Shown: positions 10,639 through 20,592, counted from the stretch's first letter. The stretch: DNA of 34,687 bases from Glomus cerebriforme (GCA_003550305.1 QKYT01000228.1:42850-77536); one strand, 5' to 3'. Notes: generated by a model not told the origin, from the letters alone. Numbers and translations are program-made.

Positions 10639-13600
10639 AGTATTGCCAGAAAATTTTTTCATTTTTACATGACTTATAATTTGGACTAAATTAGCCATCT
10701 GAAATTATCGATCAAAATAATAATTTATAATCATAATTATACTGTATGTTTTACAGTACTAATAAACAATAAACATTTGTCTTTAGCACATTTAGCATAT
10801 TAAGATATTTTCTGTTTTTATTCTTCATTTAATTGTTTTTTTTGTTATTTTTTTTTCTTTATTATTAAATCTTAAATACACTTGTTAAGAAATATAGTAA
10901 TTAAAAGAAAGAAAACTTATAATATACTCATTATTAAAAGAAGTAAACTTAAAACAAAAAAAATAACATTTTTTTTATGTAATAGACTATATTACCATAT
11001 TCATTATTGCTTAAAGAAAAAAAATAAAATAATTGGTAAGTAATATAATAGTTAGAATTTAGAAGTTTATAATATGCTTATTTATTTAAAAATTACTTTA
11101 AAAACTAAATTTAGTATTTTTTTATTAAGTTATTATACATTTTAAAAGCATTATTCTAATTTTTTATATATTTTCTTAGATTATAATGATGAATTCAATG
11201 CCTCTTATATCTAATGATAATATTAATAATATGCAGCAGTTTTGCAAAAGGTGAAAAAAAATCTCTCTTCTTACTTATTTATTGGCATTAATAAAAAATC
11301 TTATCATACATACAATACTTGTTACATTTAAAATAAGGCAGTTTATCAATGAAAATTAATTTCTAAACAGGAAAATGATGCAGATAATGATTAAATAATA
11401 GTAGAGTTTCATGATTTTTATGATTTTTTTGTGCATAATCATAATTTATTTGAATATGCAATCCACAATAAAAATGAATAAGTGAATAGCAAAAATTTAG
11501 AATTTAAAGTTTCATGTATTATAAATATTAATACTTTAAAAGGAAATTCCTAAAGTAACAACATATCATTACTATTGTTCTCAAAGAAATTGTTTAGAAG
11601 AAAAACAAAAAAAAAACCTAATATTAATAAGTATCATGATAGGTAATCAATGTGCTATTTTTTTTATAATAGTTATGTTAAAATTCCTATTTATAAAAAT
11701 TTTACATTATCTAAAATAGAAATGAAACATATTTTATATTTAATATGGCCAGAAACTTTAATTTTACAGGATATCAAAACTTTTATATTAGAAAATATAG
11801 ATCTACTCTCATGAGAAATCTATAAAAGACTTGTTGAACGTAATCTAAATACTAATATTTATTAAAAACAAATTCATTTTTGATGGATAGAACTTGATAA
11901 AAACTGATATAAGTGAGATGAAGATGCTTTTATTTCTGCTTAAAAAGAAGAAGACTTATAAAATTATATTTTACAAAGAATTACCAAAAGCTTTTGGTTA
12001 ACCAAATTGTAAAATATATTACAAAATTCTCAATTTTCAATTAGTAAAATTGGAATAAATACTACATATAAGTAAGTGTATTAATACATTATTATATATC
12101 ATTATAGTTATGCATATAAGTAAATTAATTCAAGTAATTTATATGTATATTTTATTTTTTAGATAATATAAACAATTTAAAATTTGAGCTATATATTATT
12201 TAAGCTAAAATTGATAATATGGGATTTTTGCATATTTGTTCCTAAAAATTATAATAACGGTATACAAACTGGAGTTATTATTAACTTTTTAACTCAATTA
12301 AAAATTTGTAAACTTGAACCAAATTTTATTATAACAGATAAAAACTTTATCCAGATCTCAACTGCATATTTTATATGAAAGAATGTTAAAATACAACTAT
12401 GTCTTTGGCATATAAAAAAAGCATATTAGCAAAATTATCAAATAGAAAAAATTCATAAGTCAATTATAATGGTCTGATGATCTAACAAAAATTTTCTTTT
12501 ATTAACCCTTTATTTAAGCTAACTTAATTAAAGACCTGTCCAAAAAAATTATATTAATTAATTAGGAATTTTATAAATAAATATTTACATCAGCATCCAA
12601 TAATTTTAATGATAAATGATCAATTTCTTTCTTCAAATATCATTTGGATAATGGCAGTAGAAGAAGCATATAATTTTTGTGTTCAACACTCTTTATTATA
12701 TGTTTGGACATATTTGTAGAATGAATGATATAATTTAAAATGTTAAAAATTACAGCTAAGAGCAGAGTGCTATGATAAAATTTTTATATTAAAAATAAAT
12801 ATATTTGTGAAAACACATTGGAAGGTTCTGAAGCATGATTTTTTATACAAATTTTTTGTTCATGCTTAGATTTGGTTATTTTTATTATTATGGAGTAGGT
12901 AATTTCATATAATTAAAGAAAATTTGAGCAGGTATTTTTATTAAAAAGAGAAAAAGTGAAGTAACGAAAATTTTTTAAAAAAGAATGAAAAGAACTTTCA
13001 ATGTGAACAATTAATAATAATACATATTTAACTGATGTTAACAACTGGATTTTGGTTGTTCAGCATTTTTGACTGACCAATTTTTCATTTGTAAACATTT
13101 TATAATGCGTAAAGAAGTAGTACCTATTGAATTTTTAATTCAGTTTATTATTATTGCCAATATCCATTTCTTAGAATTTTGTTGCTACCAATAGGTGATT
13201 TTAAAATATTTATAATAAACTTGGAAAATGATAATTTATATGAAGGAGATGATTTACAAGATTGTAAAGAGTTATATAATTAACTTATAGCTACAACTGA
13301 AAGAGTACTTAAGGTTCTTAAAGATAATATTAGAAATAATTAATAATATTTATAGTACAATCTTTTATTAATTATGCATTTAATTTTTATTTGAATAGAT
13401 CAATAAGATAAGGGAAATTTCAGATGGGTGAAAGTATCAAAAAAAATTTTAAACCAATAGAAACTATAATATCTGAAATTACTTTATACAAAAGAAGAAG
13501 GATAATATCTCGAATGTTTACATAATACATTATTTTTTGATTGATTTTTGTAAAATTGTTTACAAATTTTTTGTTAATTGAAGCAATAAAATTGATGTGA

Positions 13601-14013
13601 ATAGAGGATTCATTAAGGTATTTTACAATTATTATAATTATATTTATTGAATTTTAATGGTAAATTCAAGAAATTTATAATTTTTTACTTTTGTTTACTT
13701 AGGAATGATTATTCAGAATGTATTTGAACATTTGATTTTTGCAAGGTTTTTTTTATGATATTAAAAATTCTGAAAAATAAATTTGGGCACAATTTTTTTA
13801 TAATAAAATATTGCTAAGTAATTAAATAAATTTCATTAAATATCAAAAACTACTGTATAACATTATAGCAAAAAAGAGAAATTTCTTAAAACTTATTTAT
13901 TTTCATTATAATAACAATTTAATATAACTTTTCAGTAAACAAAAATTTTGATAATTTGAGCCAACTAACTCAGCCAAAATTATAGGTCATGTGGGTGAAA
14001 AAAATTTCTAAAT
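10639..14013 (+). mobile_element. Mutator-like element (MULE), degenerate, with terminal inverted repeats
   Basis: The sequence at about 10643-10690, reverse complemented, reads TCCAAATTATAAGTCATGT and then AAAAATGAAAAAATTTTC. The sequence at 13973-14010 reads GCCAAAATTATAGGTCATGT and then GGGTGAAAAAAATTTC. These pair over about 40 bp and enclose a MULE-type transposase relic. The true ends may lie further out, and I could not fix a target duplication. The same terminal sequence type, better preserved, bounds the short element at 15047-15913, which suggests that one is a deletion derivative of this family. Confidence 0.65.
11180..13530 (+). pseudogene. MULE transposase with SWIM-type zinc finger, broken
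   Basis: The order of motifs follows the MULE transposases common in Rhizophagus. DFYDFFVHNHNLFEYA lies near 11410. IYKRLVERNLNTNIY and HFWWIELDKN-like text lie near 11820-11910. The catalytic core is at 12184-12420 with NGIQTGVIINFLTQL, FIITDKNFIQIS (catalytic Asp) and LCLWHIKKA. A poorly preserved stretch follows, then the SWIM-like CKH motif near 13090 followed by EVVPIEF. C-terminal text like TERVLKVLKDN lies near 13300 and NFKPIETIISEI near 13450. Stops replace Trp in several places (TGA at 12376 and others), and there are deletions near 12430-12560. Not functional. Confidence 0.8.
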
Positions 14014-14708
14014 ATGCATGAGCACATGAACGCATATGGCACACCTGTGATAAATAAGTGTGACAAATAATTTTTACCATGTGAAAAAATCATCCCTCAG
14101 ATAAATAGTAATTTCCATGTGTCACGTTGGTGACAATATTTTATCATCATGTGATCGCAGAATTTTTTGGAGTAGTTACTATCAAACGTTCCTCCCATTC
14201 TCAGTTCTCAGATGTTACAAGACTAGTTCACTATAAATCACAAAACTTAGTGTTTACCTCTCATAGATTAGGTATCTTCTACCAAACAAAATTTGAACTC
14301 ATCAAATTATCAAAGGTGATACGCTATCAAACAACTCAAATATTATTGTATCTTGATGTCTCCATTATCACCTTACACTGTTAAAACTTTAGCTAAACAA
14401 AAATTACGCTACAATCGTACTCTTAACAGCCCTATAAAAAATATATATTCTTAAAACATACTTGTTCTATGATTAAAATATACTTATATTATGATAATAT
14501 ACTTAAAGTATACTGAAAAATGTATAAACTGATATATTTATAATTAAATTTTAATAGTAAGTTATCTTAAATTATAATGAAATTATACTTAATTTTTATA
14601 TTTATATTTAATAAATATCTTAAAATATACAAAATGAATACTAAAAACCTCCTTAAAGTTAATTTAATAATGTTTTAAGTATATTGATAATTATAATTAA
14701 AAAATTAT
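14014..14708. other. AT-rich spacer with scattered inverted-repeat debris
   Basis: No gene is recognised. The segment 14041-14165 contains GTGACA/TCACGT and ATCATGTGATCG motifs like those in the terminal repeats of the neighbouring elements, probably another eroded end. An 85-codon frame at 14127-14384 has no protein-like features I recognise. From 14440 onward the sequence is mostly simple AT. Confidence 0.45.
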
Positions 14709-14966
14709 AATTTATCGCCATGGCGATATATCGCANCNGATAATTTTGGCTGGAATTAAGGTTTGGTTAGGGTTAGGTTAGGATTAGAGTTAGGATTAGG
14801 GTCAGGTGATTAGGTTTAGTATCACATCTCATCACGCCCACCTTTCTCCATTTTTATTAAATATTCTGGGGACTTAGNATTTTTTTTGATGGTGAAATCC
14901 TATTTGTCATCATTATATATCACACTGGCGACAAAATTACTATATATCACCATGGCGATAAATTAC
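14709..14966. mobile_element. 258-bp MITE with palindromic ends and telomere-like interior
   Basis: The left end AATTTATCGCCATGGCGATA and the reverse complement of the right end AATTTATCGCCATGGTGATA match over about 26 bp. The core TATCGCCATGGCGATA of the left end is itself a perfect palindrome. The interior contains GGCTGGAATTAAGG and then a run of telomere-like repeats. After that, 14845-14915 is the reverse complement of the interior of the MITE at 16508-16740 (CTCCATTTTT..TATTCTGGGGACTT and GGTGAAATCCTATTTGTCAT). Three bases are N. No clear target duplication could be fixed because both flanks are simple AT. Confidence 0.7.
14765..14816 (+). repeat. Telomere-like (TTAGGG-variant) interstitial tract
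   Basis: The tract reads as imperfect units: GGTTAG, GGTTAG, GTTAGG, ATTAGA, GTTAGG, ATTAGG, GTCAGG, TGATTAGG. Two units match the TTAGGG frame exactly and the rest carry one change. It lies inside the MITE at 14709-14966, so it is more likely part of that element's interior than a chromosome end. Confidence 0.75.
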
Positions 14967-15046
14967 AAAATCCTTATAATTAATTTAATTAAAATTTAAG
15001 GGAAAATATAGTTAGTGACACAGTCGTCATGATGATCATCTTCTCC

Positions 15047-15913
15047 AGTATCACCAACACTTTTTTTACCCCTACGTGACTTTTGATTTGTGTTACACAT
15101 ACATCACATACTGTATATGATGATTTGTTTTGATTTTTTCAGTATTCAGTTTTGATTCTCTCTCTCTACCTTTCGCGTTTTTAGTTGCTGTAAAATTTAC
15201 ATTTATTATAAGGTATATATATATATATATTGTTTTTTTTAAATATTTTTATAGCCTTATTTTTAAAAGAGAATTTATAAATATTTATTTTCTTGGGTTT
15301 AATGTTTTTAATAATATGTTTTTTTATATAGATTTCACAGCATAGTTTAAGAACTTTAAAATAAGCTAACTTTATTAATTAAAAGTTANNNNNNNNNNNN
15401 NNNNNNNNNNNNNNNNNNNNNNNNNNNNNNNNNNNNNNNNNNNNNNNNNNNNNNNNNNNNNNNNNNNNNNNNNNNNNNNNNNNNNNNNNNNNNNNNNNNN
15501 NNNNNNNNNNNNNNNNNNNNNNNNNNNNNNNNNNNNNNNNNNNNNNNNNNNNNNNNNNNNNNNNNNNNNNNNNNNNNNNNNNNNNNNNNNNNNNNNNNNN
15601 NNNNNNNNNNNNNNNNNNNNNNNNNNNNNNNNNATTAATAAAAGTATTTTTTTTATATATCAGATATTGCTTATTACTTATTAAAGCTTAATAAAGTACA
15701 AATAAATCAGTCTTTCATCTTTTTTAAAATTGTATTGTTGTATTGTATTGTAGTGTTAAATGTTAAAAAAAAATAATAAAGTTTTTTTCGATAATGATAA
15801 ATTTTTCTAAGATACATGGTATTTACCGAAATTTTTAATTTGGCCAATAATAGTTTAATAATTCAGGCCAAAATTAATAAGTCACGTGGGGTGAAAAAAG
15901 TGTTGGTGATACT
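15047..15913. mobile_element. Short inverted-repeat element, MULE-derived MITE, with assembly gap
   Basis: The left end AGTATCACCAACACTTTTTT (15047) and the reverse complement of the right end at 15913 agree over about 35 bp, continuing through ACCCC/CACCC and ACGTGACTT. Weaker pairing continues outside, with TCATGATGATCATC at 15027-15040 against GATCAATCACGTGA near 15940, so the true ends may be about 40 bp further out. The inner part of these ends (GCCAAAATTAATAAGTCACG and then TGGGGTGAAAA) matches the ends of the MULE at 10639-14013. The interior is AT-rich and holds 245 N. A 71-codon frame at 15130-15345 is low-complexity and not believed. Confidence 0.65.
15389..15633. other. Assembly gap of 245 N
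   Basis: A run of N sits between the two arms of the inverted-repeat element at 15047-15913. Gaps of this kind are common where a palindrome or AT run defeats assembly. The true length is not known from the sequence. Confidence 0.99.
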
Positions 15914-16257
15914 GAGGTAGATATGGTGATTTGATCAATCACGTGATTTTTAGCCAATTAAATTTTTATTAATCATTTTTAAATGTTTTGTTTACATGAG
16001 ATGTATTAGTTTTTTTACTTTTGCTTTTTTACTTAAAAAAAACTTTACTGATATTACTTTTTGAAATACTATTTAACAAAACTAAGCTTGACTTTTTCTG
16101 AAAACAATACTTTTAAAGTTTTTATAAGGGTTGGATCATATATCTATTAAATTTTCAAATAATATTTATTTATAAATTCTTTTTTTTTGTTCAGTAACTT
16201 TAGATTATACCATACCTCAATAACAAAACCATACCTTAACTATTTAAGAGATACCTG

Positions 16258-16506
16258 TTGTGGGCAATGACGAATTGGTTTCAAGACTATGTGTACATGA
16301 TCACATTTTCGCTTCTGACAGCATTTAAATGTGAGTATCCATGGTGTCAAGTTGTAATTTGTACAGAAAAATACACAAGCAAAACTTGCAGATTCTGTGG
16401 CTATATTCATAAAAAACTAGGCGGATCCAAGGAATTTTACTATCCTCAATGTAAAATAAATCTATAAATGGTGCCCATAATATTCTTTTACAATATCTTA
16501 CAAAAA
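16258..16506 (+). pseudogene. Fanzor (TnpB-like RNA-guided nuclease), C-terminal remnant
   Basis: The reading contains YTSKTCRFCGYIHKKLGGSK and then FYYPQC. This is the zinc-ribbon of the OrfB/TnpB C-terminus that eukaryotic Fanzor proteins share. Upstream, a shifted frame reads SHFRF*QHL, like the WSHYRFRQRL segment that precedes this ribbon, followed by CEYPWCQVVICTE. Downstream, after a stop at 16465, another frame reads NGAHNILLQYLTKK, matching the family's NGARNI motif. The third Zn ligand is Tyr (YPQC instead of CPQC). About 10 nt are missing between the ribbon and NGAHN, removing the DRD that carries the last RuvC Asp. The remnant is inactive. The N-terminal and main RuvC regions are not found upstream. 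A MITE inserts directly after it. Confidence 0.85.
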
Positions 16507-16507
16507 A

Positions 16508-16740
16508 GGGGTACGTCTAAAGCGGAGTAGAATCACGTGATTTTTGTAAAATTTTTGGCCGGAATTATGGCATTAAGAAATTATGCATATGACAAATAAC
16601 AGGTGATAAATAGGATTTCACCTATCGAAAAAATTTCAAGTCCCTAGAATACTTAGGAAAAATGGAAAATGAAGGCGTGACGCGGGGGTGACAGATATGT
16701 TCTATGATCACGTGATTCTGCTCCGCTTTAGACGTCCCCC
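16508..16740. mobile_element. 233-bp MITE with about 34-bp terminal inverted repeats
   Basis: The left end GGGGTACGTCTAAAGCGGAG, continuing TAGAATCACGTGAT, pairs with the right end GGGGGACGTCTAAAGCGGAG, continuing CAGAATCACGTGAT (reverse complement): 32 of 34 positions. A6 flanks both sides (16502-16507 and 16741-16746), which may be the target duplication but is too simple to prove it. There is no coding frame. It sits in the last codons of the Fanzor remnant. Related sequence lies at 14735-14935 (inverted interior) and 20668-20860. Confidence 0.88.
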
Positions 16741-16755
16741 AAAAAAGGAAAAGGA

Positions 16756-16785
16756 GTCAGCTTAGGCTGACGCGGGAGCCTATTC
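16756..16785 (+). other. Two back-to-back hairpins at the Fanzor 3' end
   Basis: GTCAGC-TTAG-GCTGAC (16756-16771) is a perfect 6-bp stem with a 4-nt loop. GGGA-GCCTAT-TCCC follows at about 16774-16787. If the MITE is removed with one copy of its A6 duplication, the Fanzor frame would run LTKKEKESA and stop at the TAG in the first hairpin loop. Structured RNA overlapping the 3' end of the ORF is how TnpB and Fanzor guide RNAs are arranged, but the structure here is short and expression is unknown. Confidence 0.4.
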
Positions 16786-16787
16786 CC

Positions 16788-17227
16788 TTACAGGATTTGA
16801 TTTAAACTTTGCTTAATGTGGAGTTTTGTTAGTAATGATTGGTTTTAATGTAGGCGTTGATGTAGACAACTAGTTTATTAAAAAATAATGAAAATTTAAA
16901 ACAAGAATAAAATCAAAAGTAAAACAATTAAAAATTATATTTTAAGAGTATTTTGTATTCAGGAATCCATTTCTTCAGTATTTTATTAGTCAGAAAGTGT
17001 TGAAAAAGCTCTGTATAATCTTTATATTTATTAATATTTAATATATTTTTTTAAACTTTATAAATTTGAGATATCTTTCTACTGTCTATTTTACTTTTAA
17101 AATTATTATACTTGATATCATTTTCAGCAAGATTTGCAGATTCGTAAAACTGATTCCCGATAATCAGCATCAAACGCGTTATTGTTTCGCATCAACTTAA
17201 AACATTTTATTTATATGGTCATAAATA
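16788..17227 (+). promoter_or_regulatory. Upstream region of the kinase gene
   Basis: This is AT-rich sequence with no recognised gene. It holds one ACGCGT at 17174-17179, 49 bp before the kinase ATG, and a CAAC..TTAAAACATTTTATTTATATGG stretch that could be a core promoter. The transcription start cannot be placed. Confidence 0.35.
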
Positions 17228-19065
17228 ATGTTTTCTAATGTCTCTTCTACAATTAAGGATGTTCGAGACATTACAAAAAAACATGAAGAAATACGTATTC
17301 ATTTTACGAATAATTGCAGGCCAACAACTGCTCATTTCAATATAGTACAAAGAGTCACTGCAGGACTTTCGATTTTGCACAAGGAACTACTTATAAAACA
17401 AAGGCTGCCGATGGAATTGAAGAAAGAAACAACCTCTGCTTGGAAGCCGGATATGAAAGCTACACACACTGTTTTGCTACAGGAAGAAAAAACTTTATCT
17501 TCTGTTTGGCGACAAAATTTCAATTTGTTCGAAATTCTAGAATCCCGTCTGAACACTGAAGACAATGGTCACGCTGGTACATCACGTCATCATCCTGAGG
17601 CAATTGATGATATTTCAGGTAAAATATTATTTTTATACAATTTTGTGGTTTAATACCTATAGCTTATTAGAAATTATATTTGATCCAACCAGAAATCACC
17701 AATCAATTAATATTAGCACGTCGATATCGGGTTATTAAAATAGTTGGTGAAGGAGCTTTTTCAAAAACAGTATGCGCTGAAGATTTATATCGTAACAGAA
17801 GTTTAGTGGCAGTTAAGATTATGATTTCTCAATATAACCGCGTTGGATTTGAGGTTTAATATTTATTTTTCAAATATTATTTTAGCATACTTAATTCAAT
17901 ATTACAATATTAAAAAATATATCGCTTTTTAGGAATGTAAAAAACTACGTTACTTAAATTTACACGATATTTATGAAAACACTCACATTAGCAAACTCTT
18001 GAACACGTTCTTTTTTGATAAACATTTTTGTCTAGTTTTTGAATATTATCGAGGCGGTTTACTGAAAGTTCCATGTATGGTTAATGAACAATTCCGATTG
18101 CAAATTATTAGAAAATTGGCTTGTCAGCTTTTAACTGCTTTAATTTATATTAAACATATGGCCGTAATACATGGTGATTTAAAATTAGAAAATATACTTT
18201 TTGTCACAGGTATTCTATACTAATTTATAAAGGGAAATTTTTCAATGATCTTATTTAACTTGTAGATTGTATTATTATTATTATAGAGAAATCTTATGAA
18301 CTGAAAGTGATTGATTTTGGTAATGCAATTGGTTTGGATGATGTAAAATATTATATGGAAAGTTTTGAAATTCAAAGCCTATTATACAGAGCACCAGAGG
18401 TATGGGAATTTTTTATAGGTTAACTTATTTATTATTTGAAATTTGAAAAATTTCCTTGTGTTTCAGGTTTTATTGGGCCTTCCTTTTGGTTATGAAATTG
18501 ATATGTGGTCATTCGGTATGTGCTGTATAATAATTTATCATAATAAACCCTGTATTAAATTTCAAATTATTTTTAGGGTGTATTTTATGCGAAATTTGGA
18601 TTGGTTATCCTATTTTTCAAAGTGATACAAAAAGTGGAATGGTAAAAGAAATGGAACGGTTACTAGGTCCTCTCCCGAAACCGTTATATAAAAATGCAAA
18701 AAATTTTGCTTGGTATTCAACTCGAGATGATAATGGATTAAAAGGTTGGCCAGCAGAAGATAATAAAGATACGTAAGTATATAGATAGAATATCATAATG
18801 AATAAATTTAGGGTTAATCTCTTTTCAATATAGGTTACGGTCGATACGAATTAGAAGGCTATCAAAAGCTTTAAATACTAATAATTTGGATTTCATTAAA
18901 TTTATTGATGAAATTTACAATTATGATCCTTCCAAGAGACTTACTCCAACGGAAGCTTTGTGTCACACATTCCTTGCACCATTATTCCCATTCACTCTTT
19001 TTTACACAAATCATGCGATTAATTCTGTCCTGAAAAGGACTTCGTTGTATCAAGAGCTTGCATAA
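17228..19065 (+). CDS. DYRK-like CMGC protein kinase, seven exons
   Basis: Exons 17228-17618, 17693-17853, 17933-18209, 18287-18399, 18467-18515, 18577-18772 and 18834-19065 join in frame to about 472 residues. The N-terminal 130 residues match nothing I recognise. The kinase domain follows: glycine loop GEGAFSKTV, VAVKIM lysine, alpha-C Glu in FEECKKL, catalytic loop HGDLKLENIL, DFGNA, LLYRAPEVLLGLPFGYEIDM and WSFGCIL. These are DYRK/CLK-type features (CMGC group, Ser/Thr kinases that autophosphorylate a loop Tyr). In DYRKs the residue just before IQS is that Tyr; here it is Glu (FEIQS). The domain ends near the C-terminus (DPSKRLTPTEALCHTFL). The fourth exon has a second in-frame acceptor (start 18266) adding seven residues. 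The gene converges with WDR89; the stops are 94 bp apart. DYRK versus CLK subfamily is not certain. Confidence 0.9.
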
Positions 19066-19159
19066 ATTTGCAATTTGTTTTAATGTAACCCATTCTGGTT
19101 ACCGATGATATTTATATATTGTAGTTATTGACGTAATAATCTTATTTATCAATATCTGC

Positions 19160-20592
19160 TTATGGTCCCCATAAACACAGCTTCGAATCTTCGCCTCCCG
19201 TCAGAAAAATATTTGTCTGTAATGAAAAAAAAATAAGAAAGATAGAATATTAATAAAAAAAATACCAGCGGATTAAATTTCACAGATATCCAAGTTCAAT
19301 ACTTACCTGCGGATTCCAACAGATGCTTCGAACTATTTCAGAGTGACCGCCATTAAAAGTTTGACATAATTGTAACTCATTAGCATTTACGTGTATCATA
19401 CTGATATTTCCACTATAAGTTGAATAGGAGTCATTTTTTTTTACACTAAAAGAGACAATAATATAAAAAAGAATTTAGGCGCGAACTTACGTGTTAGATC
19501 CTGCAAAGAGATATAATCTATTGGTGGAAGAATCGAATTGACAATCGATAGCATAATCAATTTGAACAAGACTTTGAACAGAATTTTGCCGTATATCCCC
19601 AAAATCACATAATAGATCTGCCTGGAAAATTATCTCAAATTTAACAAAAATGTCAAGACTATATAATGACTATAAAGATCATTTTATCATTTTATGAACT
19701 ATAGAACATACTTCAGGTGCTCCCCACAAACTAAATGTTTCATTATGTGTCAGACAATAAACATATTCAGCATTTCCAAAATATCCAACTCGATTGACCG
19801 ATGATCCAGAATTTATTACACCAACCAATTCTTCATCTTCGTTAAAATTTTTTAAATCAAAATTACATATTAATCCATCAACAGATCCTGTGATTAGCCG
19901 AGATGGATTATTTGGATGAAATTTAACTTGTGTAATATCATCATTATGTGATTCAACGAATTCAGTGCGTATCGAGAGAGGATTTCTCAAATCCCTGCAG
20001 AAAATAAAGGGAACATCACATCATTTATTAAAATTTCACAAACTTCACTTAATATAGGAAAATTTTGAACAAGTTAATACCAAAACAGAATTTTAGCATC
20101 TTTTTCAACGAGTTCGGTACCTGCTGCTAAAAGAGTATCAGATATATTGATATCAAATGAAAGCAAAGGCTCCCGTTTCTTTGCTAATCAAAAAGTCAGA
20201 AGTTAAACATTAATATTTTTTTTTTTCCTTTTTTTTAATAAGATAAAATTATATATCCTACCAATGAAAATTTGGGATGGATCTTGATTTGACGTTCTCA
20301 AATCCCAAATTGCAATACGACCATCCTTTGAACTTGACATTAAAAAATGGTCCTTATGTATTTTCAAATTTGTGATTGTATCATTATGATAGGTTAATTT
20401 TCCACCAAATGTAAGAGAATTACTGTTATAATTATATGATTTGAATTCATGATTTGAACCCGATACCACACAAAATGAATTATTGGATACGATATCAAAA
20501 ATATATGGACAATTGTTTTTATCAGAGCTAAATTTAATTGATGTTTTTTTTTGGACATCTGGTATTAATCCGTGTATTATACTCAAATTCAT
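19160..20592 (-). CDS. WDR89: WD40-repeat protein, WDR89-like, six exons
   Basis: Minus-strand exons 20592-20262, 20183-20081, 19994-19712, 19621-19491, 19445-19307 and 19216-19160 join in frame to about 347 residues, all with GT-AG introns. WD-type blades are visible: LMSSSKDGRIAIWDLR, KDAKILFWDLR, VKFHPNNPSRLITGSVDG and the last, FLTGGEDSKLCLW. The order and wording match WDR89, notably SHNDDITQVKFHPNNPSRL, the CLTHNETFSLW blade, and GGHSEIVRSICWNPQ just before the last blade. WD40 propellers are interaction scaffolds; WDR89 has no well-established molecular function, so none is claimed. Length is slightly below the usual 380 or so. A MITE-related repeat lies within 80 bp upstream of the start. 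Confidence 0.88.

Noticed and set aside
14127..14384. 85-codon + frame
   Set aside because: It lies between transposon relics, has no recognisable motif, and its start overlaps repeat debris.
14765..14816. True chromosome end (telomere)
   Set aside because: The tract is short, imperfect and enclosed by inverted repeats with genes and transposons on both sides.
15130..15345. 71-codon hydrophobic frame that might look like a membrane protein
   Set aside because: Its Phe/Ile/Tyr-rich content is what T-rich low-complexity DNA gives; it lies within an inverted-repeat element next to an assembly gap.
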